Assembly (NCBI RefSeq): GCF_051622035.1
Contig: NC_135357.1
Span: 37,560,691 to 37,624,690 of the forward strand
Origin: Arctopsyche grandis
Taxonomy: Eukaryota > Arthropoda > Insecta > Trichoptera > Hydropsychidae
Length of the DNA stretch: 64,000 nt
Reading direction: 5' to 3'
Below the pieces are notes generated by a model. The model was given only the letters and a program-made list of their open reading frames with translations. It was not told where the DNA came from and searched no databases. Positions 54,758 to 64,000 of the stretch are shown one piece after another. Each line of letters starts with the position of its first letter. The first letter of the stretch is position 1. Made by a program: the position numbers and the translations under genes.

Positions 54758-57133
54758 ACTCCCCAATAGTCAGTTTTAGCTCAAATGTATTATTTTATTT
54801 GAAAATATTACAAATATCGTTTCATTTAATTTCTTCATTTATTAGAAGTTACTAAAGTTACTAATGGTGTTTGGGCCGCAGGCTACATACATACATACAT
54901 ATATAAACCGGGCTAGATAGTGGAAATATTTTTCAAATGCTTTAAAACTTATCTCTTTAAAAATGTATTCATAATTACATACATTATTATACTATCAGGT
55001 TTAAAGGGTGAACCAGGTGCTCCCGGTATTCCGGGAATGGGCAGCGGTGGAGAGGGATCACAAGGACAACCAGGACCAAAAGGCGACCCTGGTGAACGAG
55101 TAAGATAAAAATCAAATTTGGAAAACGGCAATAGAATATTTATACTTTTTAATTTTCAGGGTATACCAGGATTACCTGGAACGCATGGATCTACAGGGTC
55201 TACTGGACCGGAAGGACCACCGGGACCGTCTGGACCGATCGGACTTCAAGGTCCGCAAGGACATGACGGTCGTCCTGGGTCTGATGGCCGTCAAGGAAGC
55301 CCTGGAAATCTCGGTCCACAAGGACTTCAAGGACTATCTGTAAGATTTAAATAAACCAAATAAACGAAAGAACAAATGCAAATTTTGATCAATTTCACTT
55401 TTCAGGGCACACCTGGCTCGCAAGGTGCTCCAGGTCTAATTGGACCCCCTGGTGCTCCTGGAACTCCCGGATCATCAGGTCCACCTGGACCACCAGGAGA
55501 ATCGTACCCTGCGCATGCTAATGGCGTTTATATTGACAATGAAGGTGCCCCCGGTATAGCTGGTCCTCGAGGTTTACCAGGACCAACAGGAATGGTACGT
55601 CTTCTTTGACTGCTTAAGCCATTTTTATATATTTAAATAATAAATTATAATATAAAGGCTGGAGAACGAGGTGCAGCAGGCGACAGAGGACCTGAAGGAC
55701 CGGCTGGATCTCCCGGTGCACCGGGAGAAGCGGGACCTCCTGGACAACCTGGTCCCAGAGGAGCAAGAGGAATGCCCGGACTACAAGGATTGGCTGGTTC
55801 TCCCGTACTAGCACTTAATTCAGAATTAATATATACATATATACTAACTCTAATTAAATACTTTTCTTAATTTTCTTATATTGTCCCAGGGTCAAAGTTT
55901 CACTGAGACAGAGCTGCGAGAAATTTGTGCAGCCGTTTTAAGAGGTTGGAAATTTTTTTTTTTTTTTAATCTCATTAATCTTTCATCATATCATGTATAC
56001 CTACATATACATATGTATGAACATTTTAATTTTTAGAACAACTCACAGATCTGACAGCTGGACTGATTGGCCCTCCGGGACCACCGGGGAGATCTCGCAT
56101 AGGAAGACCTGGTCCACCAGGATCACATGGTGCTCCAGGTATACTTTTACTAAACGATTTACAAAATATATGTATTTCTAAGACTATTTATAGACCAGTA
56201 CTATTATATTAATATTAAAACTTGGGAGTGTCAGGTTTGGGGTCCGAGTAGCAGAAATAAGATATTTTAAAGTAGTAACAAAGTAAGGACTAACAAAGTA
56301 CAGAAAGATTTCAATTAATTGAAAGATTTCAATTAAGCTGGATCTCAAAATGGCGAAGAAATATTTCCGAAAATGGTTTTTTCACAGTACTAGTACTAGG
56401 AACGATCCAAAAGGTATTGGCACACACAGATTAGTTCAATCTGTGGAAGGCTGGGACTTGAGAACATATTACAAAAGTTTATAAGAAAAGCTATTAAGAA
56501 AAATAAAAAGGTTTAAATAACAGAAAATTGGTACAAGAGCATAAAACTTTACATTTTGATCCCTATCTATCGGACAAACAATTGAAAGACCGTGATGGTT
56601 TTTAATTTATGTATTTTTGTTACCGTCTAGGTAATCCTGGATCCCCAGGCCTTCAGGGAGAACGAGGATTCATGGGACCACCTGGCAGTTCTGGACCACC
56701 TGGACCTGCAGGAGGTGACGGTCCCCGGGGCGACAAAGGAGACAGAGGCACTGAGGGAATAGGACGAGAAGGACCAGAAGGAGCTCGTGGAATTCCTGGT
56801 TATTATAACACTCAATTTTTATAGAATTTAATCTAATCAATGTATGTATTTCAATATAATAATATGATGCAGGTCCTCCTGGACCGGACGGCATTGGATT
56901 GCCCGGTAGACCAGGAGATAAAGGAGAAGCTGGACGACCTGGTAATTCTTACAATTTATTTTTAAGTTATTTTTAAACTTTTATTTAATCTATTTTTTTA
57001 TATGTGAATAGGTTTGGTCGGACTTAAGGGTGCTATGGGAGAGGCGGGAGTTTGTCCCGACTGCTACTCTTATGGAGTTTCTCCCAACAGACCATATCTC
57101 ACTCAAGCCAACAACAAGGGGCCAAACAACTGA
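51101..57133 (+). CDS. FACIT-type collagen alpha chain (collagen IX-like), 23 coding exons
   Basis: Extracellular-matrix collagen. Exons: 51101-51170, 51267-51450, 51520-51736, 52235-52420, 52558-52569, 52848-52916, 53019-53117, 53192-53308, 53418-53525, 53595-53774, 53852-53905, 54099-54153, 54221-54282, 54365-54410, 54999-55099, 55160-55339, 55406-55594, 55658-55804, 55890-55944, 56037-56138, 56631-56798, 56873-56941, 57012-57133. All phases agree: 2,592 nt, 863 aa. Signal peptide 1-23; thrombospondin N-terminal-like (laminin-G) domain about 24-245 ([16 protein letters not shown] ... [12 protein letters not shown]); Gly-X-Y repeats from about 268, with breaks such as GATTTSTGG (exon 10) and EAIIIDGD (exon 12); a non-collagenous helix about 692-722 ([17 protein letters not shown]) like the FACIT NC segments; a second Gly-X-Y block; short tail with two Cys (CPDCYSYG). 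Exon ends mostly fall between triplets. A 5' acceptor at 51,090 shows an upstream exon exists. Confidence 0.93.
53302..53385. mobile_element. hAT MITE remnant forming most of a collagen intron
   Basis: The 109-bp intron after exon 8 starts within AGTGGCGGTGTGC and contains GCTGCAGCGCCGCAGC and AACGAGCCGTCACTG (53,371-53,385), the right-hand TIR type of the CAGTGGCGGCTCG MITEs. The left TIR would overlap the exon end and donor. Confidence 0.45.
53923..54028 (+). mobile_element. Helitron-like family B, 3' part, in a collagen intron
   Basis: AATAAATTTAATAAAAAAAC through AAGCGAAGCCGGGTAAAA and CAACTAG, then T; matches 29,490-29,595. Confidence 0.55.
54690..54754. repeat. AT microsatellite in collagen intron
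   Basis: About 30 uninterrupted AT units in the intron between exons 14 and 15, the longest dinucleotide run in the window. Confidence 0.9.
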
Positions 57134-57299
57134 AATAATATCAGTATTTTTACATTCTAATTAAACTAAAACTGTCTCATACTGCCAATAGGTTGTGTAG
57201 AAGAATCGCATTTTGATAATTTTATAATTTTTCCGACTGTTTCAATGGATTTAATATTATAATGTGTCTACAGAACCCAAAAAATTGTACATAAAATGA

Positions 57300-57305
57300 A
57301 ATAAA
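57300..57305 (+). terminator. collagen poly(A) signal
   Basis: AATAAA 167 nt after the collagen stop. Confidence 0.6.
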
Positions 57306-57925
57306 TAATATATGTGTATACATAAAATTGAAAGCATGTTTGTATCTTTATATAAGATTTTATATTTCATATATCATTTTGAGTTTCAGTGTTTTTATTA
57401 TAATACATATATTGATGATTTTAGGAAGTTTTTAAACATTTATACATAAACAGCACGAGCTTAGCTTAGAGCTGCCCAATTCAAAATTATTCTGTAATTG
57501 ATACTATTTTTATGTTTTATTTATTTTAAAAGTTTTACTAATCTTTATTTGTTTGTTTGCAAACTATGCACATCTAAAGTTTTCTTGGTACTCTGAATTA
57601 AACCGTAAGCTGCAAAATTTTCTGTAAAAAGTTTAGTTTTATACTTTGTATCTAATTTTTTCTCACTTGAGTCAATTCAATTTACCAAGCCAGTTTGAAA
57701 TACATTCATATATAAATTGTATACCAAAATTTGATTTCTCTAAATTGTAAACTGCAAAATTTGAATTTTTGACAAACACACAAACATTCATCTTTATAAT
57801 TAAGATTGATTGTAATGAAATGAGTAATAGCACAATTTTTTTACACACTTAAGATTCCAGATAATATAATTTACCACAAACCAGATGAGTGGTGTTAAAA
57901 GTTTACTGATTAAACTAATCCAATA
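57306..57925. other. AT-rich spacer between convergent genes
   Basis: Nothing recognised. On the minus strand AATAAA at 57,926-57,931 could serve the gag-like gene that follows. Confidence 0.4.
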
Positions 57926-58006
57926 ATTTATTCTAATCTATTTAAGAAAAATAATAAATTTTTAAATTAAATAAATTTTTAAGATGAAATTGAATTACAA
58001 ATGAAA

Positions 58007-59350
58007 TCAAGGTATGTAACAATCACGACTGGTGTATACGTGGGTTGGCACTCGGTTTATACAAATGTGCTTAAGCCGCTCTTTCTGTGCGGCATACACG
58101 GGGCACTGTTTATAATTTGCGGTATGCTTACCACCACAATTGGCGCACTCCTTTTTCTTTGGTTTCACACAAGCCACACTGAGGTGGTTCTCGCCACACT
58201 TGACACACCTTGGTGGAGACCGGCACCAACGGGCGGCATGGAAGAACCCTTGACACTTGAAACACTGCGTCGGATACTCGGGCCTCTTCAGAGGCTCGAC
58301 GGTTACCGAATAGCCTAGGATGGTCTTGATGCAGTAAATCACCCCTTCGTCTTTACTCCGCGAAAGCTGGACGAGGACGAAGGGTAACGGTATCTTATCT
58401 GCACCCCGAGTCATCCTGTGGACATATTGAACTGGAAACGTTTTCGCCAAATAGTCGAACACTTCCTTCGTCTGGACGCGGGCTGGTATACCTTTTACAA
58501 CGACTTTGAAGTACTTAGGCTCTCGCGGATCGAAGAAAAAGAATGGAATCTCCTGTTGCCTTAAAGCGATCCATGCAGCTTGCAAGTCTTCTGTGTCAGT
58601 AAAATCTATGAAGTTCAAACCATTTCTGAATTGGCATTCAAAACTCTTAACTTTACTACCTAGGATATTGTCCTGGACTATGTTTTCTGTATCGGCTTTT
58701 TTAGTTATGATGGGTGGTATGTTATGGTTTTCAAATTGTGTAAACGTTTTCATATACAAATCATCTCTGAAATCTGATAGCATTTTATACATGTAGTTCA
58801 TCATTTCGGCGAGCTCACATCTTCTATGTGCGTTTAACCATTCGTTTTCTAATGCTTCGAGCTTATCGCTTGCCTCTAGTTTAAGATATTTATTCTTCTT
58901 TCTCTCCTTCTTTAATTTCTTTTTCTGTTTTACGCCATCTGTTTCTATTTTACACTCTGGTTCAAATTTCTGGTAACGAACCATTTGATTTAAAGTTTTA
59001 TCTATGTTGATCATCAAATCCGCATCAGAAATGGAATCAGTGGTTGGCGTAGGACTATTACTAGAATTTTGCTTTTTCTTTGAAATACCTCTCCTGCGAT
59101 TCCGTTTTCCAGATTTATTTACAGATGGAAAGCCAAACACATCTTGAAATACCTCTTGTATACTGTGCGACTCCGTTTGACCAATATTTGTATCGATATT
59201 CTTTGTATCATCTTTGGTAGCATCCACTGATTGTTCAGACTTATCTACGTGTGGCGTCATTTCTTTTTCCATTGATGAAGATGGTTGAAGCAATTCATCG
59301 TTAGCTGGTAATTTAAGTTTTTGTTTGGATCTGCGTTTCTTTTTTGGCAT
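58007..59350 (-). CDS. LINE ORF1 (gag-like) protein with PRE_C2HC region and three zinc knuckles
   Basis: 447 aa, intact. N-terminal third is basic and Ser/Lys-rich (MPKKKRRSKQKLKLP), then a Lys-rich coiled segment, an RRM-like/PRE_C2HC region (YFKVVVKGIPARVQTKEVFD ... LPFVLVQLSRSKDE) and three knuckles near 363-416: CFKCQGFFHAARWC (CX2CX4HX4C), CVKCGENHLSVAC, CANCGGKHTANYKQC, the pattern of jockey-clade ORF1 proteins that bind LINE RNA. The reverse transcriptase ORF2 that should follow is absent, although LINE copies normally keep the 3' end. Either a deleted element or a gag gene kept by the host. A minus-strand AATAAA lies 76 nt downstream. Confidence 0.85.
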   Translation of the reverse strand: MPKKKRRSKQKLKLPANDELLQPSSSMEKEMTPHVDKSEQSVDATKDDTKNIDTNIGQTESHSIQEVFQDVFGFPSVNKSGKRNRRRGISKKKQNSSNSPTPTTDSISDADLMINIDKTLNQMVRYQKFEPECKIETDGVKQKKKLKKERKKNKYLKLEASDKLEALENEWLNAHRRCELAEMMNYMYKMLSDFRDDLYMKTFTQFENHNIPPIITKKADTENIVQDNILGSKVKSFECQFRNGLNFIDFTDTEDLQAAWIALRQQEIPFFFFDPREPKYFKVVVKGIPARVQTKEVFDYLAKTFPVQYVHRMTRGADKIPLPFVLVQLSRSKDEGVIYCIKTILGYSVTVEPLKRPEYPTQCFKCQGFFHAARWCRSPPRCVKCGENHLSVACVKPKKKECANCGGKHTANYKQCPVYAAQKERLKHICINRVPTHVYTSRDCYIP

Positions 59351-59946
59351 ACTAATCGATTAAATTGCAACAATAAAATGCACAAAAACAAACCAAGTGT
59401 AATTTATCTGGTCTATCGAATATAAACAAACCCGGTGGATGTTAAGAATTTTTCAGTCAATATTATTACTAACGATATTGTTCCAAAATAATTAATGAGA
59501 TCCGTCGCAAAATAGAGTTTCAGAAACTTAGTACAAAACAGCAATTGCCAAACTGATAGGCCCAAAGGCAACTAAACCATCATTTCTCAAAAGAGATTAA
59601 ATTTGAGGCATGTGCATATGTACATACGTATAATACATAGTTTCTTTCCAAAGGTCAATTATGCAAATATTATATTATTTCATTAAATATATATGTATAT
59701 TTTTGTTTATTTCAATTTCAATAATTCATCAAATGTCATAAAAATAATGTAATTATTTGAGATTTAAAAAAATATAACCATGTACAATTAGGGTTGCCAC
59801 CTCAGACCTTTCAGAGATTGAACACCTTGACGTGAAAATTTATATTGGAGCCTTTTTTGGTCCTTAATTGTCATTTTTTTTTATTATTATTAACTTATGT
59901 AAAAAAAATTACTGTTTGTATCTTCTTCAAATAAAATATAATATAT
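59351..59946. other. AT-rich DNA, possible 5' UTR of the gag-like gene
   Basis: No further feature recognised. Sequence next to the ATG may be LINE 5' UTR. Confidence 0.35.
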
Positions 59947-60175
59947 TGTAACGTGGACGTAAAGAGGGGTTCCCAGGATAGAAGAGAAAGACGCACTAGT
60001 GTTGTAGGAGTACATAGTTTATTGGTCCGCACCCGTCGGCTTTCAGCTCGGAATGCCTTTCAGTAGTAGTAGTGGGTAATATTTTAGAGATATGTAGTTT
60101 CTTGGAGTAAACTCCATGCCTATCGATCTAACGAATTATCTAGGATCCGATTCACGTTGAGCGCCCAATATTTAT
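59947..60175 (-). mobile_element. possible LTR fragment
   Basis: Less AT-rich block. Read on the minus strand it ends CGTCCACGTTACA, like the Gypsy LTR terminus, and holds CCAATAAACTATG as a possible poly(A) signal. The 5' boundary and target duplication are not clear. Confidence 0.35.
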
Positions 60176-60319
60176 ACATATGTACATATACTTGTATTTA
60201 TTAATTTATAATAAATTTGGGTTTAGTTTCTTAATTTTGTGTTTATTCTTTTATTAAAATATTCATGAAATACCATATGTATATGTACATATATGATAGT
60301 TATATGTATGTACATATAT

Positions 60320-60410
60320 CTAATATATAATTTCGAAAGAGACTTTGTAAGTATGTAAATATGTAATGTTGGTTCGTTACTTCGAAAACAAATGAGTTTC
60401 TATGACGATT
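60320..60410 (+). mobile_element. 5' end of Helitron-like family B
   Basis: TCTAATATATAATTTCGAAA followed by GAGACTTTGTAAGT, as in 29,390 and 7,128; the 3' end is missing. Confidence 0.5.
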
Positions 60411-60421
60411 CGATATATATT

Positions 60422-60950
60422 GTAGGAATCCCGATTAACCCTAATCGAAACATCTATTCCGACGGAGGATACATTTCCCACGCTCAACCATTGACGTCAT
60501 CTCGAGTCGAGAAACTTCCACCCTAACAAATCAAGCGGAACGACGCGAAGTCCAAGACCACCTGCATCCATTAAAGTGCAGCTGTACAAACAACGGCTAC
60601 ATTGTAACCCATTGAACAAACATCCAGACTCCCTGGAACAAAGGGTGATAAAAACTAAATCAAGTGGAACGACGCCACATATTCGAGAACTTTCCACCCT
60701 AACAAATTAAACGGAACGAACCGCATTCCTTGCACACGGGCCGCATACAACGTACCACTAGCAGCAGACCAGCAACCATCATGCTACACCAACAACCAGT
60801 CAGCTAGAAGCAGCCGACCAGGAAAAGTCAGCCAGACTCACTCAACCTGCAACAACCAACATGGAAGAACTGCTCCAGAACACAGCCGAATTCAGCCGCT
60901 TCGAGAACTTCCAGAACATACCCGCTTCATCAACATAATCTTTTATACAC
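60422..60950 (+). repeat. GC-richer retroelement-like segment with internal duplication
   Basis: Begins TGTAGGAATCCCGATTAACC, LTR-like. TTCCACCCTAACAAAT followed by GCGGAACGA-type sequence occurs twice, about 170 bp apart (60,518 and 60,690). CA-rich, no frame. Possibly a long LTR; not proven. Confidence 0.35.
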
Positions 60951-60951
60951 T

Positions 60952-62755
60952 CAGTGGCGGACTATCGAACAGCAAAATTGGCGCATATCTGTGGCCTCTA
61001 AATTTAAGGGGCCTCCAAATCGTTCTGAGAAAACTTATAATTTGGAAATTCCTATGCATTTTTCCATAAAATATTGGAGTTTACGACTACTTTTTTATGT
61101 AAAGTACAAAGCTTTGCGATAATTGCTTCCGCCGTCGTCGATTGTTTGGCCTTTCTAGATAAATTTTACTGCTACAAAAGAATTCGCTAAATAATTACAT
61201 TAAAAATGGCAGAATATCGGAACAACTTGAAGAACAGTCTTCTGAAAGAACTGAAGAGCAGCTCCCTGAAAGGAACGAAGATGAACTTCTTGAAAGGACC
61301 GAAAAGCAGCCCTGTAGAAGAACTGAAGAGCAGCTCCCTGAAAGGAATGAATATTAACCTCTTGAAAGGGTCGAAAAACAGCCCTGTAGAAGAACTGATG
61401 AAGACCACTTTGGAAAAATTAATGAGCAGCATCCTACAACGTCTGAAGAACAGACCCCTGAAAGTACTGAAGAACAGTTTTCTGAAAAAGAAAATGAGGA
61501 AGAAAGTAAATGTAAAAATGATACTGTAATGGCTCCCAATGATTATCCTATGGATTTAGCATTGTGGTCAGAGCATATATCTGAAAAAAAAAAAATTTTT
61601 TTACTAAATAAACCGTGTCATACGTAAAAATAAAAATAAAAGTAGAGTATAAATAGAGAAACCGAACATAATATAGAAATATCTATGAATCAAATTTTAA
61701 TTGTGTAAAAGCAAATGGTAATAAAGGACTCCGACACAGGTTGATATTTTTAGAAAAAAGTAAATCCATTTATTGTTATGTATGTAAACTATTTTCACAA
61801 GCTAAAACTAAATTGTTAACAGGATTTAACGATTGGAAAAACATAATACGTAGTTTAAAAGAACACGAATCTTTGCCAGCTCATTTCAAATCGATGTTAA
61901 CTTTCCAAAAACGGTTATCAATTAATGGGCGTATAGATATAAACTTAGAAAAAAAAACAGAACGGAGATATTGGCGATCTGTTTTTTATCTTTGTTTGTT
62001 TTGTTCTGTTTTTGATCAAATTTGTGTTTTTTTTTTCATCATCGACTTGACGATGGAATATTTTTTTAAGTAATATTTTGAATAACCAATTGTAACGTAC
62101 GCCCCCGCAGCCGAAGGAGTGGGGGGGAAACTACCCCCGCCCTCGGATGCTGGGGAGTGGGAGAAAGTACCGCTACTTTCTCAGCTATAAAAGAAGCGCC
62201 CTTTCCTTCGGAAGTCGAGTCGGACCACAGCTTTCTCTGAGAACTGTCGTTTCCTTTAGACTCCCATCTCTGCTGGTCTTTCCCTGTTCAGTCAAAGCCA
62301 CCCACTTCACCCCACGTTACACAATATTTAAAAAGAATAAATAGTATGCGATGGGCGTCTAGAGCAGAGGCTGTTTTTGTTTTAAAATCAAAATATTAAA
62401 GAAGCTCTTATTAAAATCAGTACGTTCGTATTTGAAAAACCTATGGGAAAACTGGAGACAAAAAAATTGGCAGTTTATTTCGATTAATTACTAACTACTT
62501 TGTGGGATAAATTGTAACAGCGCATCAATGCTACAAATAAATCATTACAAAATATGCAGCACAATTTGTTGTTAGGAACAAGATTGATAAAATCCCTTTC
62601 AGAATTTATTCAAAATACGAGAAATTAATTCAATTTGGAGATATATGCGTTCAAGTTAATTTTAGTCAAAATGAAAACTTTATAATAAATATTCATAACA
62701 TTATCTGCGATGCATTAATTTCAGAAGTATCAAGAAGGAGCTCAATTTATGATAG
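60952..62755 (+). pseudogene. hAT element, ZMYM1-like, decayed and interrupted by LTR insertions
   Basis: Starts with the TIR CAGTGGCGGACTATC. In the proper frame from about 61,206 the sequence is an acidic Glu/Gln-rich repeat (TEEQLPER units), then NDYPMDLALW, typical of the N-terminus of these transposases; 61,741-61,960 holds the TTF-finger region (SIYCYVCKLFSQ ... LKEHESLPAHFK); after the solo LTR, MRWASRAEAVFVLK resembles the mid-region of the same family. Large internal deletions and stops. The right end is cut off by the second Gypsy element at 62,756. The Lys/Ser repeat frame at 61,206-61,529 is out of frame and not real. Confidence 0.75.
62091..62321 (+). mobile_element. solo LTR of the 41.4-kb Gypsy family
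   Basis: 231 bp, differing from the complete element's LTRs by one extra G in a G run, as far as read. Target duplication CAAT (62,087-62,090; 62,322-62,325). It formed by LTR-LTR recombination inside the decayed hAT. Confidence 0.93.
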
Positions 62756-63044
62756 TGTAACGTTACATAGAGAGACGCCCCGTAGACCGGTGACGTCATG
62801 GTGACGCCGACCAATGGTGGAGTCGGGCGTTGCGGCCAATGGCTACACCCGACTCCTTGACCAATGACTATACGGGTCATAACGTGCATGCGCTGAGCGC
62901 TGAATATTTATAAGTATGGTGCGCTCTCGAACGGTGGCATTCGGATCCTGACCTCCACCGGACGAGCAGCAATAAAGAACTGGAACCTGCCTGCGTGTTT
63001 TCTTGTACCTCGACCTGACTCCACTTACCTTTGAATACTCTTCA
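62756..63044 (+). repeat. 5' LTR of a second Gypsy-type element
   Basis: Starts TGTAACGTTACATAG, ends ATACTCTTCA. It has three CCAAT boxes (62,810-62,868), a TATA-like ATATTTATAAGT (about 62,905) and CAATAAAGAACTGG poly(A) signal (about 62,970). A different family from the 41.4-kb element, but similar termini and primer site. Confidence 0.8.
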
Positions 63045-63045
63045 C

Positions 63046-63061
63046 TGGTGTCAGAAGTGGG
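63046..63061 (+). promoter_or_regulatory. primer binding site, tRNA-Leu
   Basis: TGGTGTCAGAAGTGGG, 16 nt complementary to the tRNA-Leu 3' end, one base after the LTR. Confidence 0.8.
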
Positions 63062-63067
63062 ATCTAC

Positions 63068-64000
63068 ATGGTTGAGACAAGGAGCCACAAAGGTGCGGAT
63101 TCGGGGTCTTCATCGCTGCCGGAAGAAATGGAGCCGAATCGAGAACAAAGCCCTGGGGAGCTGAGCAACGGAGGACGGAGACGGGAGGAGCAGAGGAGCC
63201 GGGTGTCGAGGAGCCGGGTGCCAAGGACACCGGAGCCGAGCTACAAGGAGCTAAGCCAGGGAATGGCGAGCTGCCAAGAGCAGGTCCAGTCCCTGCAAAA
63301 CACCTTCGCCACGTTTTTGCAGTCCTGGGAGAAGTCTGCGACACCAACGCAGCCGAAAGCCGACGTACATCCAGAACCACCGAGGAGATCAGAGGTATGT
63401 TACGAGGACAGGCGGACCACACAGCGAGACACGTACGGGGTGCGGCAACATTCCCACCGGTACGACTACACCACGTTCGACGGTACTGAACGGTGGAAGG
63501 ACTTCCTCAACCACTTCGAGTTTGCTGCACGGCTGAACAAGGAGACGACGAACCTGGAGGACCGACTGTGCTGCCAACTCCGAGGTGCGGCCGCCATTTT
63601 CGCCAGTCAGCTGCCATCGACGCTGAGCTACGACGACTTGACGGAAGAGCTGGCCCAACGCTTCAGACGACAGGGCACACCGATTGCATGCCATGCGGCA
63701 GCGGAACAGAGAAGATGGAGTGCGGAAGAACCAGCCGCGGACCACGTAGACGCGATACGAGCCCTCTGCGAAGACATGCTGGAGGGCGTCCACACGAACG
63801 CCGAAGCAGTCGAACGCATGACCGTGTGCATAGCGGCGAACTCCTTCACGTACCCCAGTCTACGGGCCAAACTTGGCGCGCTCCGGATCACCCCGACTAC
63901 AGCGGACGTGATAACCAGAGCCGACGCAACACGACAAGCCGTCATCTTCGAAGCGAAGGAACAACGGTCGGCACAACCAACGTCGAGAACAGTACGTCCC
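63068..64000 (+). CDS. gag: Gag of the second Gypsy-type element (partial, runs off the window)
   Basis: 311 codons open from ATG at 63,068 to the window end without a stop. N-terminus (about 1-130) is charged, Arg/Glu/Pro-rich and disordered; from about residue 135 the retrotransposon capsid-like fold appears (YDYTTFDGTERWKDFLNHFE, LCCQLRGAAAIFASQLP, DLTEELAQRFRR). Nucleocapsid and pol must lie beyond the window. Intact so far, so possibly a recent insertion. Confidence 0.85.
   Translation, partial: MVETRSHKGADSGSSSLPEEMEPNREQSPGELSNGGRRREEQRSRVSRSRVPRTPEPSYKELSQGMASCQEQVQSLQNTFATFLQSWEKSATPTQPKADVHPEPPRRSEVCYEDRRTTQRDTYGVRQHSHRYDYTTFDGTERWKDFLNHFEFAARLNKETTNLEDRLCCQLRGAAAIFASQLPSTLSYDDLTEELAQRFRRQGTPIACHAAAEQRRWSAEEPAADHVDAIRALCEDMLEGVHTNAEAVERMTVCIAANSFTYPSLRAKLGALRITPTTADVITRADATRQAVIFEAKEQRSAQPTSRTVRP

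Noticed and set aside
61206-61529. Lys/Ser repeat protein
   Set aside because: Out-of-frame reading of an acidic repeat that belongs to a ZMYM-type hAT N-terminus.

Overview
The window is a piece of an animal nuclear genome, almost certainly an insect. It is AT-rich (A+T about two thirds by eye), its genes are split by GT-AG introns, ATGT/ACAT and AT microsatellites are everywhere, and the transposon mix (hAT, Helitron, piggyBac-like, Ty3/Gypsy, jockey-like LINEs) is typical of insects. I could not settle the order. The Psi orthologue with 15 coding exons and a FACIT-type collagen gene with at least 23 exons argue against a compact Drosophila-like genome, but this is only an inference. No operons, CRISPR arrays, tRNA or rRNA genes were seen.

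Layout. (1) 1-6,005: AT-rich DNA with small hAT MITEs, a palindromic repeat and a few orphan splice signals, possibly 3' untranslated exons of the next gene. (2) 6,006-20,150, minus strand: a four-KH-domain RNA-binding protein of the PSI/FUBP family. All 15 coding exons can be joined in frame to 778 aa; the promoter lies in GC-rich DNA near 19.8-20.1 kb, and the 6.9-kb first intron is packed with repeats. (3) 20.2-27.1 kb: LINE fragments and a decayed hAT element. (4) 27,644-29,137, plus strand: a two-exon secreted neutral lipase with TATA box, signal peptide, Ser-Asp-His triad and poly(A) signal. (5) 29.3-51 kb: a transposon field with several hAT elements, Helitrons, a near-complete hAT (36.8-39.6 kb), an intact Ty3/Gypsy element (41.4-46.4 kb) and an uninterrupted 584-codon BED-finger/hAT-derived gene (47.1-48.9 kb). 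(6) 51,091-57,305, plus strand: a FACIT-like collagen (23 coding exons, 863 aa). A possible first exon at 31.68 kb would place the whole transposon field inside its first intron. (7) 57.9-64 kb: an intact LINE ORF1-type gag gene without ORF2, LTR fragments, a hAT pseudogene carrying a solo LTR, and the 5' end of a second Gypsy element running off the window.

The three host genes have no evident shared pathway: nuclear RNA processing, lipid hydrolysis outside the cell, and extracellular matrix. Most of the remaining sequence is explained by mobile elements, many dated by exact target-site duplications. The best candidates for something new are the BED/hAT-derived gene, the stand-alone LINE gag gene, the GGTCAC-rich fold-back MITE family, nested Helitrons, and the intact Gypsy element with a visible -1 frameshift heptamer.
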